A stretch of 64,000 nucleotides of DNA from Chondrus crispus (taxonomy: Eukaryota > Rhodophyta > Florideophyceae > Gigartinales > Gigartinaceae), in assembly GCF_000350225.1 (NCBI RefSeq), contig NW_005179297.1, positions 1 to 64,000 on the forward strand, read 5' to 3'. A program made the position numbers and the translations under genes. The notes beneath the pieces were generated by a model that saw only the letters and a list, made by a program, of their open reading frames with translations, did not search any database and was not told where the DNA came from. Of the stretch, positions 20,987 to 32,604 are shown piece after piece; positions within the stretch are counted from its first letter, which is position 1, and every line of letters starts with the position of its first letter.

Positions 20987-23900
20987 CCAACTCCTTCACT
21001 CACACACATCAACCTGCCCTCCTTCTTTCCCTTGCCCCTCCGAACCTACCATTAGGCGGCTCTTGCCGCCCCCCAAGTCTCTGTAGCGGCATCTACACGG
21101 ACTCCCACATCTACGTCCCCTTCTGCTGCTCCATCCTCTGTGCCTGCTGGCCATCATGCCGGTCGGCCTCCCGCTCTGCCATCTGTAATGTCTTCTCCCA
21201 GTGTCCTCACCGTTGCTCCCAACGTCCCCACCGCGGCTCCCATTCCTGCAGCCACCGTCTCTGCTCAACCACCTCCGCCCTCGGAACTTACCCCTGCTCC
21301 TCCCGATTTGCTTTGGCCTCCTCCCCCTCCCCTCCTGCCTTCTCTCACAGTCCTTTATTCCATCCCTCGTCTCCGAATACAGTCCCCCCTTCCTCCGCCA
21401 GCCGTCCTCGTCCTGCCACCGTCGGCTCCTCGACAGCGCCCAATGCCTTGCGCAAACTTCCCCTCTCAATCTCCGCGACACTCCCGCCCGCCCGACGTCT
21501 CTATAGCCCCACCTTCTCTCCTGTCGCGGTCCCGCTCCCACACCCGCCATCATTACAGTGAGTCAACCATCCCTTTCCTCCGCCGCAACGTCCCCGTCCC
21601 AGTTACCCGCTCACAGCCCGCCCTCCACCTCCTCTCCCCCCTCTCTCTCCCTTCCGTTCGCAATCTCTTTCTCTGCCCGTTTCGCACCTCCCAAGTGTAT
21701 TCTTCTATCCCTTTCCCGTGCCTGCATAGCCTAACTCTTCGACTCATCAAGCTCGTTCGTGCCGCTGCCGCCACCCGGGACCCCGCCGACACCCACAAGG
21801 CTTTCCTTCACCTCTACATCCTTTCTGTCTCTGTCCTTCGCCGCTCCTTCCGCGGCAAACCTGGCTGGCGCTCCCGCAAAGCTCAACAACATGCCCTTCG
21901 CCAACGCATCCGTCGAGCTTCTTCTGGCCTTGCTTGGCCTGCGTTATGGCATGAAGCTCTCCACGCTCACCAAGCTGATGTTGAATGGCAGGACCGACAT
22001 GCCCGGCGCCACACGGCTTCCGCTTGCCCCCGCCGTCGCATTGGTCGCGCCATGCGGCTCGCTTCTGACGCACAGTACAGCCGCACCATGAGAGCCCTCA
22101 CCGACAAGCCTCTTGCTGATCTCCGCTCCCCTGCCACCCGCAACGCTTTGGCTGCCCTTCACCCCTCCCCGGCAGCTCCGATACAAGCGCTCTCGCAGAT
22201 GGACCTCCCCCGGGCGCCAGACATCACGGAAGCTCAAGTCCTTCGCGCGGCACGATCTTTGAATCCCACCTCCGCCGCCGGCCCCGACCGCCTCTCACCA
22301 CGCCTCCTCCAACTTCTCGCTGGAACATCTGTCAGCCTGGAGGCGGGCGTCACCGGTCTCTCTGCCTTAACTCGCCTGGTTCAACGACTTGCCTCTGGCG
22401 ATCTGCCTGACTGTACTGTACCACTTCTCGCTGCTTCTACCCTTATTCCCCTCCAGCCACGCCCGGACAAGATCCGCCTCATCGCCGTTGGCCAGGCGCT
22501 TCGCCGGCTTGTCACCAAAGTGCTGCTGGCTGCCGCTATAGATGACACACGCGACCGCCACTCTCCCGAACAGCTCGCAAATGGCGTGCCATCTGGCATG
22601 AATGCCATCGTTCATGATTGCCGCATGCTCATGCGGCGCCATGGTCGAGACCCCAACTACGTCCTTGTTTCCGTTGACGCCCGCAACGCATTCAATACGT
22701 TCTCCCGCCAAGCCATGCTGCATCGTGCACCTCTTCAGACCCCGACCCTATCACGATTTCTAAACCTAATATATGGCCACGCTGTCACCGATCTTGTCCT
22801 GCCATCGTCGCCTCCAATTCTAATGCTCAGCCAAGAGGGTGCGCAGCAGGGCGATCCTGCCAGCATGCTCATGTTTTCGCTCGCCATCCAACCCCTCATC
22901 CGCCGTCTCAGCCGCGAGTGCAACCTCGCCCTCAACCGTTGGTACGCTGATGATGGAACCCTCATAGGCACAATTGCTGAAGTCACCAAGTCACTCCAAA
23001 TTCTTCGAAATTCTGGCCCTGCGGCCGGTTTCCATGTAAACATTTCCAAGTGTCGTGCGTTCTGGCCATCTTCCTCCCCCGCCAATCTCTCCCCACTTCT
23101 CGATGTCTCCCCTGTTCAAGTCCCTTCTGAAGGTGGACTGGTTCTCCTTGGCGCCCCCTCGGCTCTGACGTCTTCATCAAGAATTATCTACAGAACAAGA
23201 TCCAATCTTGCACCGGCGCGCTTCGTCCTCTTCAGGATATTCCGGACGCCGGCATTCAGTTTCACCTCCATCGCGTCACCGGCTCTGTGTGTCGGGTGGA
23301 ACATACGGTCCGCTTGACACTCCCGATCTTGTCCCTCCGCTTGCTGTGCGCTTTGACGAACTCCAACGCGCCACATACTCTCGCTTGAACGACATTCTCC
23401 TCTCGACATCTGTTTCTACTCAAATTGGCTTACCTCTTCGTATGGGAGGTCATGGATTCACTCCGGTATCCTCGTTTGTGCATGCGTCCTGCGCCGCCAG
23501 CCTTCTAGAAGCCGCCCCCATCCGCGTTAAAGGTCCCGCTAACCCCTCCGTGCCCTTCTACCGCGGCATGGCACGCGGCCATCTCGTCCGAGTGCTCGCG
23601 TCCATCAACCCGGAAATACGCGCTCGTGGCGTGCTATCAGCACACTCCCCCCTCGGCCCATTCGAGCCTGACGCCCTCCTGGACAGACCTGAACGCGTAC
23701 ACACGACATTATTTCAAGCTCTCCATGACGCCTTCTCAAGGATGTACTGGGAAAAGTCTGCATGGGATCGCCTCCCCAGCCCCTCCGACCACACACCCGT
23801 CTCCGTACGCCGCTGAGCGCGCTGCAACTCCCTGTGCGCGCCAGGCGCCGCTTCCTTCTTGTGTGCTCATCCTGTTCTTACATCACGCGTCTCCAGTGAG

Positions 23901-24620
23901 GTGTGGTCATGTATGCTCCGCCGTCATCTTGACTCCCCGGTTTACGATGACTGCATCCAACCCCTACTCTGCTCTCACTGTCGTCGTCCTATATATACAC
24001 GCGGCGACCATGCCGCCATGTGCAAGCACGGCCTCGGTACTGTGCATCGTCACAACACGGTGCGGAACACTCTGGCACGACATGCTTTCCGCGCCGCAGG
24101 ATTGAGCTGTGATATGGAACTCCCTTTTCTGATCCCTGGCACGGCTCACCGCCCCGCCAATCTTCTCGTTCAGCCCGCTCCGCCTCCTGCGGGAGCTCTG
24201 CCAGACCGTCCTACGGCTTACGATGTTACTGTCCGGAGCCCCTACCGCGTGGGGGCCCTCATCCCGGCTGCTCGCGGTATAGCCGGCACCGCCGAAGTGG
24301 CGGATGCTGACAAGCTAAGCATGCACGCTGGCATCATCCGCTCCGCTCTACATCTACAAGCCGACGCCTCGCTCCCTTTTCTGGACTGGCACTTTGTGCC
24401 TCTTGCGTTCGACACCCTGGGCGCTCTTAGCACCCGCTCTACATCTGTCCTCGAGTTCTTCTCCCATCAAATTCCCATCCGCACCGGTACCACCTTTGGT
24501 ACTGCAAAGTCTCGTCTCTCTCAGCGTCTTAGTTATGCCATATGGTCAAGGGTTGCCTCAGCCACCCTCGCCGGCATGCCTTATCATGACGCGGCCTTAT
24601 CTTGTCCTGCCCAAGTGTGA
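20987..24620 (+). pseudogene. LINE ORF1 tail and ORF2 (reverse transcriptase + endonuclease), copy C
   Basis: A proline-rich linker with a TAG near 21052 leads in the same frame into ORF2, which suggests ORF1 and ORF2 may once have been joined or closely overlapping. The reverse transcriptase is open through 23317 and shows KIRLIAVGQA, GAQQGDPAS and YADDG (about 22943-22957). A frameshift near 23160 and a TGA at 23815-23817 split the C-terminal part. That part still shows CSHC, GDHAAMC, RHNTVRN, RPANLLVQ and AYDVTV. In RPANLLVQ an Asn replaces the Asp of the other copies, which would damage the endonuclease site. Confidence 0.85.
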
Positions 24621-24718
24621 GTCCTTGAAGCCTGCCCTATGATATGGCATCGGTCCCCCGTTGATTAGTGAAAATAAAAACGCAAAAAAAATATATGTAT
24701 ATATATAATTTGAAAATT

Positions 24719-25284
24719 GTCCGCGGCTTGCATGTTGCAGTGAATTGAACAAGTAAAAAAGTCTCTTCTGCGTGTGTGCTATCATCGTTCACCGCTCCAT
24801 TGAGCACTTTAGTCAAACATTAAAGGTCGAGAAAAAAGTTGCAGTAGGTACCTTCCACCAAAGGGAAATTTCGGACAGAAATCAAAAACCTAATTTGAAA
24901 ACAGTAATATCATTGGAATGAACGAATCTTAAGCAACCATGCGATTCCGAGTAGTTTTTGCACTCGTTAACGATCATTGCAGCCACTTATACAACTTCCG
25001 AGGTTGGAGGCACCTCTCTCGACCACTGCCTCCACGTCTTTCTCCTGGAAGTACACTTGCAGATGCCTGCCGACCTGCCTCTGAGACTATCTCCCTCACT
25101 TGCTTTTTAGCCTGCAATCCAATTTGGATCCTTGATCTCGTTGTTGCACTATTCCCCCTCCCTCTTATTGTCGTCCCCGTCAATCTGTGAACTTAGTGAT
25201 ACGTGGGTTATAATCCTTCTTTCTTGATCTATTTGTGCCAAGCGTTATTCAACTTCCATCTCGGTGCACGAAGTTAGTGGTTGG
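24719..25284. other. AT-rich spacer between LINE copy C and chromovirus
   Basis: No gene or repeat is recognised. A short open frame at 24939-25190 shows no family features. Confidence 0.4.
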
Positions 25285-28133
25285 CTGCCGCGAACTGTCG
25301 TGACCAGGATATCCTTTCCATAACGTCAAGAATTGGTAACCTCTTCCTTTCTTCCTGTGAGCCAGTATTTCTTCAAGGATGTACTCATCTCCATCGATAG
25401 TGGGAACAGGTTCTGGTCTTGATGGGAGCAGAGCTGAAATTTCACTTGGCTATTCAAAGAAAGGCGTTTTGTGGATGACATGCACTACAGGATGAATCTT
25501 GAAGTGGTCAGAAAGTTCGAGACGCACTGCATTCTTCCCAATGAGTTCTCTGACGACAAATGGTCCAAACGTTTCGGCAGTCAACTTCTTAGATTCTTGA
25601 AGACTTAGAATAAGCATCAAGGAACAACGACCTGTTAATCCACAGCCTATCACCAACCTTCTAGTTAGGCGGTTTGAAATTTGCCGTAGAATATGCGATT
25701 TGCCTCGCCTTCGAAACCTTGTACGAGAACTTCACATCTTCCAGTGATTCTTTCAAGACCAACTTGAAATCCTCAAGCCCCTTCACAGACGTTTCAGGCT
25801 TAGTCAGAAAGTTCAAAGCAGATTTGGCATTCCAACCTAAGTCCAGCTCAAATGAAGACATACCAAGATCTTCAGAAACTGCAGAATTGTAGGCAAACTC
25901 GGCAGCAGGAAGCAAATCATCCCAGTCATTCTGACGGTACAAACACTAGCAGCGCAGATAATTCTCAATCACCCTGGTCATTACTTCAGAAGCTCCGTCT
26001 GTCTGATGGTGGCTGCTCGCGGACATCTTCAACTTGTGGTATAACCCCCCTCTACGGGATTTAATTTAGAATTGGATTAAGAATCAGATTAGCTACTGTA
26101 GTGCCCGAAGCTCTACAGTACTACACGCGCGCCAACGTGTACCCCACGTGTACAGGGGGCGCACACACACACGTGTACGACACGTGTGCTGTCAGCCCCG
26201 TTGGCTGACAGAATTAGAGCGCGGCACGACCGCGCCGGCTACCGTAGTACGATGCACTACAGTAGCTCGGTACTGTAGTGTAGTATGATAACTCCACGTC
26301 GTACATTAAATACTAGGAGGGGTCGATGGCGGGGAGGACCAAGGTATCTTGACCACGACCCACCACCGTCAGACTAACCTCCCGCTTATTTCTAACTAAC
26401 GCGCCTCCACAGCGCGTACGTTAGAAAGAAACCGCACGGGTCGGGACGCGCCGGTATGCAAGCGAGCCAGGATCTGCCTCCGCCTGTCAGCGCTAGAACG
26501 TTACCTAGCGCTGCTCCGGGGCGTCGAGGCTTCGATCCGCTCGTGCGTACGCGCGTCCTATCTCGACCCGCTCTACCACACCGCTACCGGGCCTGTGCCC
26601 GATTATGTAAGCAGGTGGTATCCCCCGTCTTCCGGCCGATCGGGGTCTACGTCGAACTGTCAGCAACGCCCCGTCTTCGTTGGGGTGTTTATGCTACACA
26701 ACTGAATGTCACACAACTCCATCAAATGCTTCCAGCACTTAGATACGAACTTAGGATCACGATTAGATACAATATTTCAGGAAGACCGTGTCGACTGAAT
26801 ATGTTCTTAAAGAAAGTCCCTGCAACATCAACAGCAGTATCAGTTGAATTGTAAGGAGTGAAATGAACTCTTCTTGTCAATCGATCAACCTATGTAGTAA
26901 TAGCATCAAAGTGTATGACCAATGAAGTAAAAATCGGTTGTTCTTCAATTTGTTCACTGATAATGTAGAAGTCAAATAATTTCTTCTGGTTCTGATTCTT
27001 ATACTGCTGGCATCAGATACAACCGCGGATGTAATTACGAACATCCCGCGCTTTTGTCTCCAATGATATCTCTTTAGGCGCGACAGTGTCTCTCCCAATA
27101 TGAAGTGGCCAGATATCTTGCAATCATGTGCCATCTGCAGCAGAAACGAAACAGATTTCCTCGGAACACAAAGCAGCACATGGTAGTATAGTTTCTTTTT
27201 ATCCCTTTCAAACAAAGGGAGAATCTTTTCAAGTGTCAACTTCTTTTCGTTCTCTCCTGGCCAATCTCCATTCATGGCTTTCAAGATTGGTCCAAAGAAC
27301 TGATCCTCCTCGTAGTACGGGATAAAATCTTCAAAGTCAGCTCTAAATACTTCAATATCACTCACTTTGAGACCTGATGAGTTGCCAATGAGTACATGAG
27401 GAGCCGTGGAGAGCACATCACCAAGAACATGAATCTTTCCTGGCTTCAACGTGATGGGAAATATGCCAAAATTACCCAGTGTCTCAAGCCAGCGTGACTC
27501 ATTGAGACTCATTTTAGGCTTCGTGAAGAAGTACTTGAGAACTTGTTTATCTGTCAACATTTCGAAACTTGTATCTTCCAAATTTCATCTCAACCTTTCA
27601 AGGGAAGAGATTAATCCGAGCAACTCACGATCATTTGCAGTGTAATCTGCTCCTGTAGTTGATAGCGTGTTTGAGTACAAAGCAATCACTCGATCGCGTC
27701 CATCGTCATCACGTTGCGACAAAGCACCCCCAACAACAAGTTAATATGCATCATCGTGGCCACAAAACGGTTTCTTCCAGTCAGGGGCTACTAGAATTGG
27801 AGTTTGCGTGATACTAATCTTTAACTTTTCAAAGGCATCATCGCAATCCGAGTTCCACTTGTCTATGCTGACGCCTTTCCTCGTTAAGTTTGCCAATGGC
27901 GCAGCAATGAGAACCTCGGAATGAAACTTCGGAAAAATTGTAACAATCTCACAAAACTCCTGACATCCGTCAGTGCTTCAGGCCTTGGCAACATTTTCAG
28001 CACTTCAACCATGTCCGGGTTGACTCTTAATCCTTTCTTACCAACCAGGAAACCCAGGAAGTCAATCTCTTCCCGCATGAACTCACACTTCTCAGGTGAC
28101 ACATGCACTACAATGAATATGGCTCTCTTGTAG
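25285..28133 (-). pseudogene. Chromovirus (Ty3/Gypsy) pol remnant: RT thumb, RNase H, integrase, chromodomain
   Basis: Read on the minus strand from 28133, it starts with the reverse transcriptase thumb region (HVSPEKCEFMREEIDFLGF). The palm with the catalytic Asp pair is absent. RNase H remnants and an HHCC zinc finger (HDCKISGHF ... then CxxCQQYK) follow. The integrase core shows VIHFDAITT and HHQTDGASE, with stops between, and is cut by a solo LTR. The tail has TAETFGPFVV and IHPVVHVIHK, then a chromodomain (EYILEEILAHRKKGRGYQFL, WKGYP) at about 25405-25287, in which the usual second Trp is Arg. Many stops and frameshifts show long decay. Confidence 0.87.
26035..26698 (+). repeat. Solo LTR, same family as the 6.9-kb element, TSD CAACT
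   Basis: It begins TGTGGTATAACCCCCC and ends GGGGTGTTTATGCTACA, the reverse complement of the LTRs at 8000 and 14298. CAACT is present on both sides (26030-26034 and 26699-26703). Internal CTACAGTA motifs and GCTGTCAGC/GCTGACAG pairs are shared with the other LTRs. It splits the chromovirus integrase, whose frame continues across the site. A solo LTR forms by recombination between the two LTRs of a complete insertion. Confidence 0.92.
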
Positions 28134-28796
28134 GCTGTTACCGATGTACCAGTGGCAGCGGCGGATCTAACTCCGGATCCAACTGTGTCGCTGATCCAAT
28201 CTTAGAGTAGTCGCTGTAAGCACTCATTGCACTTGTCGTACCGTAATTATAGTTCAGTGTTACCGGCGGTACCTTACTCAACCCGCAGATGACAGCTCCA
28301 CCTTTGTAAAGCAATCATTACCCGCACCTCTGGGATCCAGGAGCTACTAAGACGAGTCTCTGGTACGCTTCTACGCCCCAGTGTTCTCCTTTACTTTGGT
28401 TCCTTCTGTTTGTATCTATGACTGCCCTAGTTCGCGTTTCCTGTTTCCTTTAATTTCCCTATCGGTCTGCTATCCTTACGGCTATCCCTGTTTTGGTCGG
28501 TGTGATACCCTTACGGCTATCTACACCCAGTTTCCCTTTTTCCTTCTCTACCCTCTACCACAGCTTCCCAGTCTACGCTTTTGCAGTGTCCCTACTGCGC
28601 TGTCCCTCTCGGGACTAGTCTCCCAGAAGAGACTCGGGCTACAGAACTTGACTCCGTACCTCGATCCATACCGGACGATCGACGGTACCACATTGGTCTC
28701 CCGACCTAGAACCACACTTTTAGGCTCGTTGAAGTCTTCAACTCTGCATGGCAGTTGAGGATGCTTCCGAGCACTCGAAGTAAAGACTCCTGACGA
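28134..28796. other. Possible LTR or leader, unassigned
   Basis: Directly abutting the broken reverse transcriptase is TGTTACCGATGTACCAGTGG (from about 28136), which looks like an LTR start. No second copy was found in the window. The following 600 bases carry no convincing gene. Confidence 0.3.
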
Positions 28797-29643
28797 ACTG
28801 GAGCTGCCGCCCCCTCGGGCACCGTCGGACCTTCTCCGACGATTGCTGCAGTCATTGGGCCTGTAGGCAACCCACCTGTCATCCCCGGTGATAGTCGAAG
28901 TCTTGTACAACGAGACACTGTCGTCACGGCAGAAGCTCCAGGTGCAGGAGCGTTGCAGTTCACTGACCGCTTGTTATGTTCTTCTGAACTTGGCGAGATG
29001 CTCTCGGTTTTTAGAGAATGTCTGATCTCATACCTTGCTACGTCCCATCAGCAGACGAGGGCAACAGCGCAGGAAATTGGTGTGTCGCGACAATCTCCCC
29101 CCCCCATTAGGGGATATCTTCAACCAAGGGAAGACAGTAGATTCCCCTGGAGATAGCAGCCCGAGTGATGGGGTGCCAACCTCCAGCCCCCTGGACGTTC
29201 TTGAGCCGAACGTTTCAGACGTCCCTCTCAAAACTGAGATAAGAAACTTCGTGGCAAGCGAAGTCCAGTCCCAGAGGGAGCAGCTCGAAGAGAGGCTCCG
29301 GGACCAGCTCACGCGACTCATCGTTTTGGGTGAGGATGCCCTCATTTCTCGTCTTCAACCAGCTGAGGGACGCATTTACTCCGACCGTGGCGTAGCTGTA
29401 GCGGACGGGGTACGTGCAATATCGAATCTTCCGGCTTACTGTCGAAGGTTGGAATCTGAAGTTCAGAAACTCGAGAAACGATTTGATGTCCAGAAACTCA
29501 TCGTTGAAGATCTCATGTCGTGCACTGAGGGGGGACGGTGGGATCCCCCTCGGCAGAGCGCGCGCGTTCGGGGGCGAGATGGGGGTGTTGTCGGGGAACC
29601 ACCCGTATGGGACCGGTACGGGGCCGGGCGCGGAGCGCAGTAG
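28797..29643 (+). pseudogene. Hypothetical coiled-coil protein, possibly retroelement Gag
   Basis: Two frames join across a nine-base C run (near 29095-29103). The first includes ALQFTDRLLCSSELGEML and the second LGDIFNQGKTVDSPGD. The joined product would have a proline-rich start, a charged middle (EVQSQREQLEERLRDQLTRL) that should form a coiled coil, a second helix pair ending in EVQKLEKRFDVQKL, and an Arg/Gly-rich tail. No zinc knuckle or named domain is seen. Gag is a guess from the context of LTR debris. The C run may be a sequencing indel. Confidence 0.4.
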
Positions 29644-31073
29644 GGAATTTGAGGGGTAAACGGAGGTGGAGAACACGCCCAGGGGGTGGAGCGTTAGGGA
29701 CAGGCTCGCGCGCACGCTACAGTAGTGGAGCAGGCGCGCACGCGGTAGAGGTAGGTGGGAATCGAGGACACAGATAGTTCGCGGGGTACCGTCGTGTGAC
29801 GGGGATCGGGGCAAGGCTATGACTCCGATTCCAGAAACACAGGTTGTAGACCCAAGGCGTCGTGAGGATTTACTAAGAATTGGACGTGGGCTATATACTA
29901 GCCGACGTCGGAGCTATAATTAATTAAACTAAAATACTAAATTAACACGGCGGCGGTGGCCGGAGAAAACCCTTCTGGTTAGGAAATATGACACTCATTA
30001 CACGTTGGGATTGACACTTGTACACGGGGGGCGAGAAGCCCGGTTCGACGTGGCGACTGGTACACGTGGGAACCGGAGAAGGAGTCGCGCTAGCCGGGGA
30101 CAGATGTCCTGAGCAAAAGATGAGGGGTGTCAGTGCACTACATAGCCCGCCTCTTAGAATAGAGCGTCCCCGCAAACCCTCATTCGGGCGACCAGTCGGC
30201 CGGCAGTGGCTTGTACGGAATCCCGCCCATTGTGAAGGCTTGTAGGCGGCGGGCACCGCGATCCCGATCGAGCGGATCTCGATGTTGTTCTGCAGGTGAG
30301 GTTGGAGCGTAAGGCATTCCCCTCTTCGGTTTCCCTCTTCCCCCTCCTTCGTTGGAGGTAGAGTGAACACAGTTCCACGTAAACAGTACCCTCTACACGA
30401 CAAACTCGACGCCGCTCCCAGCTCCCTCTTGGCGTACTAAGGAACTTCCTCCCGCGACGAGCGCAGTTCTCTTTTCCTCCGTGGGGCTGTTGCGCGCTCA
30501 ACAGGAACTCTTTTGTGCATCCCACGACCAGCGCGAGTTTCCCCCTCGACGGGGGCAGTTGTCGTCGTTGCGACAAGCACAATCTTCTTCCCGCCATACG
30601 CGCTCTCGTCTTCGCGAAACGCGCGCTCTTTCGCGTCCTGCGCGAGTCATCCGCCTTACGCGCAACTTGTCCGGATCACGCACGCCTCTGTCGCGACAGC
30701 CGCGTTTCTTCTTACGACACTTTTCCCCGACGAGCTCGACTCGTTATTGCTCACGGGGTACTTCCTCGCGACGCGCGCGAGTTCTTCTGCCCTTCTGCGG
30801 CAGAACCGAGTTCTCCGCGGCAGTCTAACCCTTCGCTTCGAGCGCGATTTTACCCGCGTCAAGCGCAGCTGCCTTTGCAACAACGCGCGGTTATCTTCGC
30901 GATCAAGCGCGATTATTTTCGCGACGAAGCGCGGTTATCTTCGCAACCAAGCGTGGTTTTCCTCGCGACCAGCAATCTCAGCGTGCTTCCCGTCGGGGGT
31001 TCTGCACGCGTCAAGGGACCTCTTCCGGGGAACGCCCGGCTACCAAGACACGCCGTGGCCCCGCCCCCAGGAG
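29644..31073. other. Presumed leader of a gag-only retroelement
   Basis: Overlapping open frames here read as arginine/serine-rich low-complexity translations of GC-rich repeats and are not taken as genes. The stretch runs up to the gag-like start at 31074 and includes a 22-bp array. No LTR pair with 49497-50640 was found by eye. Confidence 0.4.
30842..30972. repeat. 22-bp tandem array
   Basis: Six units of about 22 bp lie in line, the clearest being GCGCGGTTATCTTCGCGATC at 30885 and near copies at 30907, 30929 and 30951. Looser copies may extend back to about 30450. Confidence 0.75.
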
Positions 31074-31124
31074 ATGTGGGGTCGAAATCTCTATGGTGAC
31101 GCGCCGGCTTTTGAGCTAGTGCCC
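31074..31124 (+). pseudogene. Gag-like gene, first 17 codons, split by the 17-kb transposon
   Basis: ATG 31074 opens MWGRNLYGDAPAFELVP. After the last codon (CCC) the 17-kb transposon begins. The frame resumes at 48235 with FLSAEGLRDEEK. The four bases before the element (GCCC, 31121-31124) are repeated at 48231-48234, and ignoring one copy keeps the phase. See the right part for the product. Confidence 0.75.
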
Positions 31125-31140
31125 ACAGGAAGGTCAAAAT
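31125..31140 (+). repeat. Left terminal inverted repeat
   Basis: ACAGGAAGGTCAAAAT is the exact reverse complement of 48215-48230. It is preceded by the GCCC target duplication. Confidence 0.92.
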
Positions 31141-31176
31141 GGCCAATTTCGGGCAATTTTTGCGTTTGATTTTTTC

Positions 31177-31514
31177 TGCCCACGGGCTCAAAAAATTTGA
31201 CTCAAAAAATCACCCACAATGTCGCAAAATCTACCCCAAAACGTGTGCCTCTGGGCGGTCTTTGGTTAATCCCTTCTCCCGCCCGTGGGCGTTGTTTGAT
31301 TGGACTAGAATAAGCCCACGGGCTGTAATGTGTATACTATGTGTGGCGCCCACAGGTGCTTTTACGTACAATGATAATTCGCTTGCGGGGGGATATATAA
31401 TCTTAAATTTCGCTCCCATAACGTCCCGTCTGGGCAGTGTATTGGACTACAAGATGCTGCCTGGTATGGCAGTACTGGGTAGTGCAATGGGGCCTACATC
31501 TGTGCCCACGGGCG
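31177..31514. promoter_or_regulatory. Left subterminal GCCCACGGGC repeats
   Basis: GCCCACGGGC or its complement occurs at about 31178, 31281, 31314 and 31504, with a related GCCCACAGG at 31348. Clustered short motifs just inside transposon ends often bind the transposase. The binding role is inferred. Confidence 0.5.
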
Positions 31515-31810
31515 AGAAATGGTATGGTCCCATGCTGCCCCTGGGCGGAATCTGGGTATCCATGTACAGTGCTCAGAGGGTGGCATATCGCACGGAATAT
31601 GGGCGTCGTCACTGCCGGTGGAGTGAGCTGCATTGCAGCCCACTGCACCTGCAGTGAGGTTGCCATTTATTTTGAGCTACTCGAAGGGGGCAGTGTACAT
31701 ATCCTACTTCAGCTAAATGTACTTATTATTAACTACCTTCTTTCAGACTATCATCATCGCAAAGTCAGTAGAACGAAGTGAGAGGACTTAGGAACACGGA
31801 CGCCGCTTTG

Positions 31811-32117
31811 GTTAGTACTGGTTGTTGCAGATATCGCGCTCAGGACTGTAGACAGACTCAGTGAGTAACTTACTTTCAGATGGCGTTCTAGAGGAGAGCA
31901 CGACCATGATCCATACGTTGACAAGCTCAGTGATATGCGTGAGGAGATAGCGATTGGGTTAGTACTTGTTGCTATTGTTGCAGATATCGCGCTCAGGACT
32001 GTAGACAGACTCAGTGAGTAACTTACTTTCAGATGGAGTTCCAGAGGAGAGCACGACCATGATCCGTACGTTGACAAGCTCAGTGATATGTGTAAGGAGA
32101 TAGCAGTTGGGTTAGTA
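31811..32117. repeat. 153-bp direct duplication
   Basis: Two tandem copies share long identical runs, such as CAGATATCGCGCTCAGGACT and GAGAGCACGACCATGATCC, 153 bases apart. The region lies between the left end and the transposase. Read on the plus strand each copy gives DHDPYVDKLSDM and VDRLSE followed by a stop, so a decayed exon duplication is possible. Confidence 0.8.
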
Positions 32118-32604
32118 CTTGTTTCTACACAAGCACGCTCGTTGGGAGTCACTGTGAATGGCTTACCTGCACTCGACTACGTAATCGACGCGCGCGCTCT
32201 GATCATTGAAAATGCATGGAAACGAAGAGCAAACGGGTTAGTGATCTGGTAGTCTCAGAAGCGGAGCGAAGAAAGCCCGTACTTACCTGTTGGAAGATCT
32301 GAGTGGGGACTGGCACAGACGGCGGAGGCCTTATGAGATGGGGCTAGACATGTTAAACTAGACATTTGGAACTCACTTGAGAGCGCAATCATGTCCGAAT
32401 CTGATCCGAAGTGTTCGTATCCCTGGCCGCGCTAAACCCCGCCCTCAAAGACTCATATGTGAATTGACGTTATTTTTCCACGCCGCAATTTTGCCAGCAT
32501 TCAGATCTTATTCGAAAGAGATCTCAAATTTGGGATCCCTTTCGTGCGTGAAAATGATCAAATTCATCTGAAACGATCGGGATGAAACTTGTACACATCC
32601 GTGT

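Larger units (their letters stand above)
18323..24718 (+). mobile_element. Non-LTR retrotransposon copy C, near full length
   Basis: This is the longest copy. It has a proline-rich 5' frame, ORF1 and ORF2, and a 3' end with AAAAAAATATATG and ATAATTTGAAAATT. Without the 1,176-bp insertion at 19806-20981 and one copy of its target duplication it would be about 5.2 kb. It defines the family: a 5' (CA)n border, an ORF1 with no recognised motif, then reverse transcriptase plus Cys/His and restriction-like endonuclease. It carries frameshifts and stops and cannot be active as written. Confidence 0.88.

Noticed and set aside
30513-31073. Long open frames upstream of the gag-like start
   Set aside because: They read as low-complexity Arg/Ser/Ala from 22-bp repeats. 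Only the part from ATG 31074 continues sensibly beyond the 17-kb element.
31811-32117. CRISPR-like array
   Set aside because: It has only two long tandem copies and no regular spacers. The 22-bp and 70-bp arrays also lack spacers, and the genome is eukaryotic.
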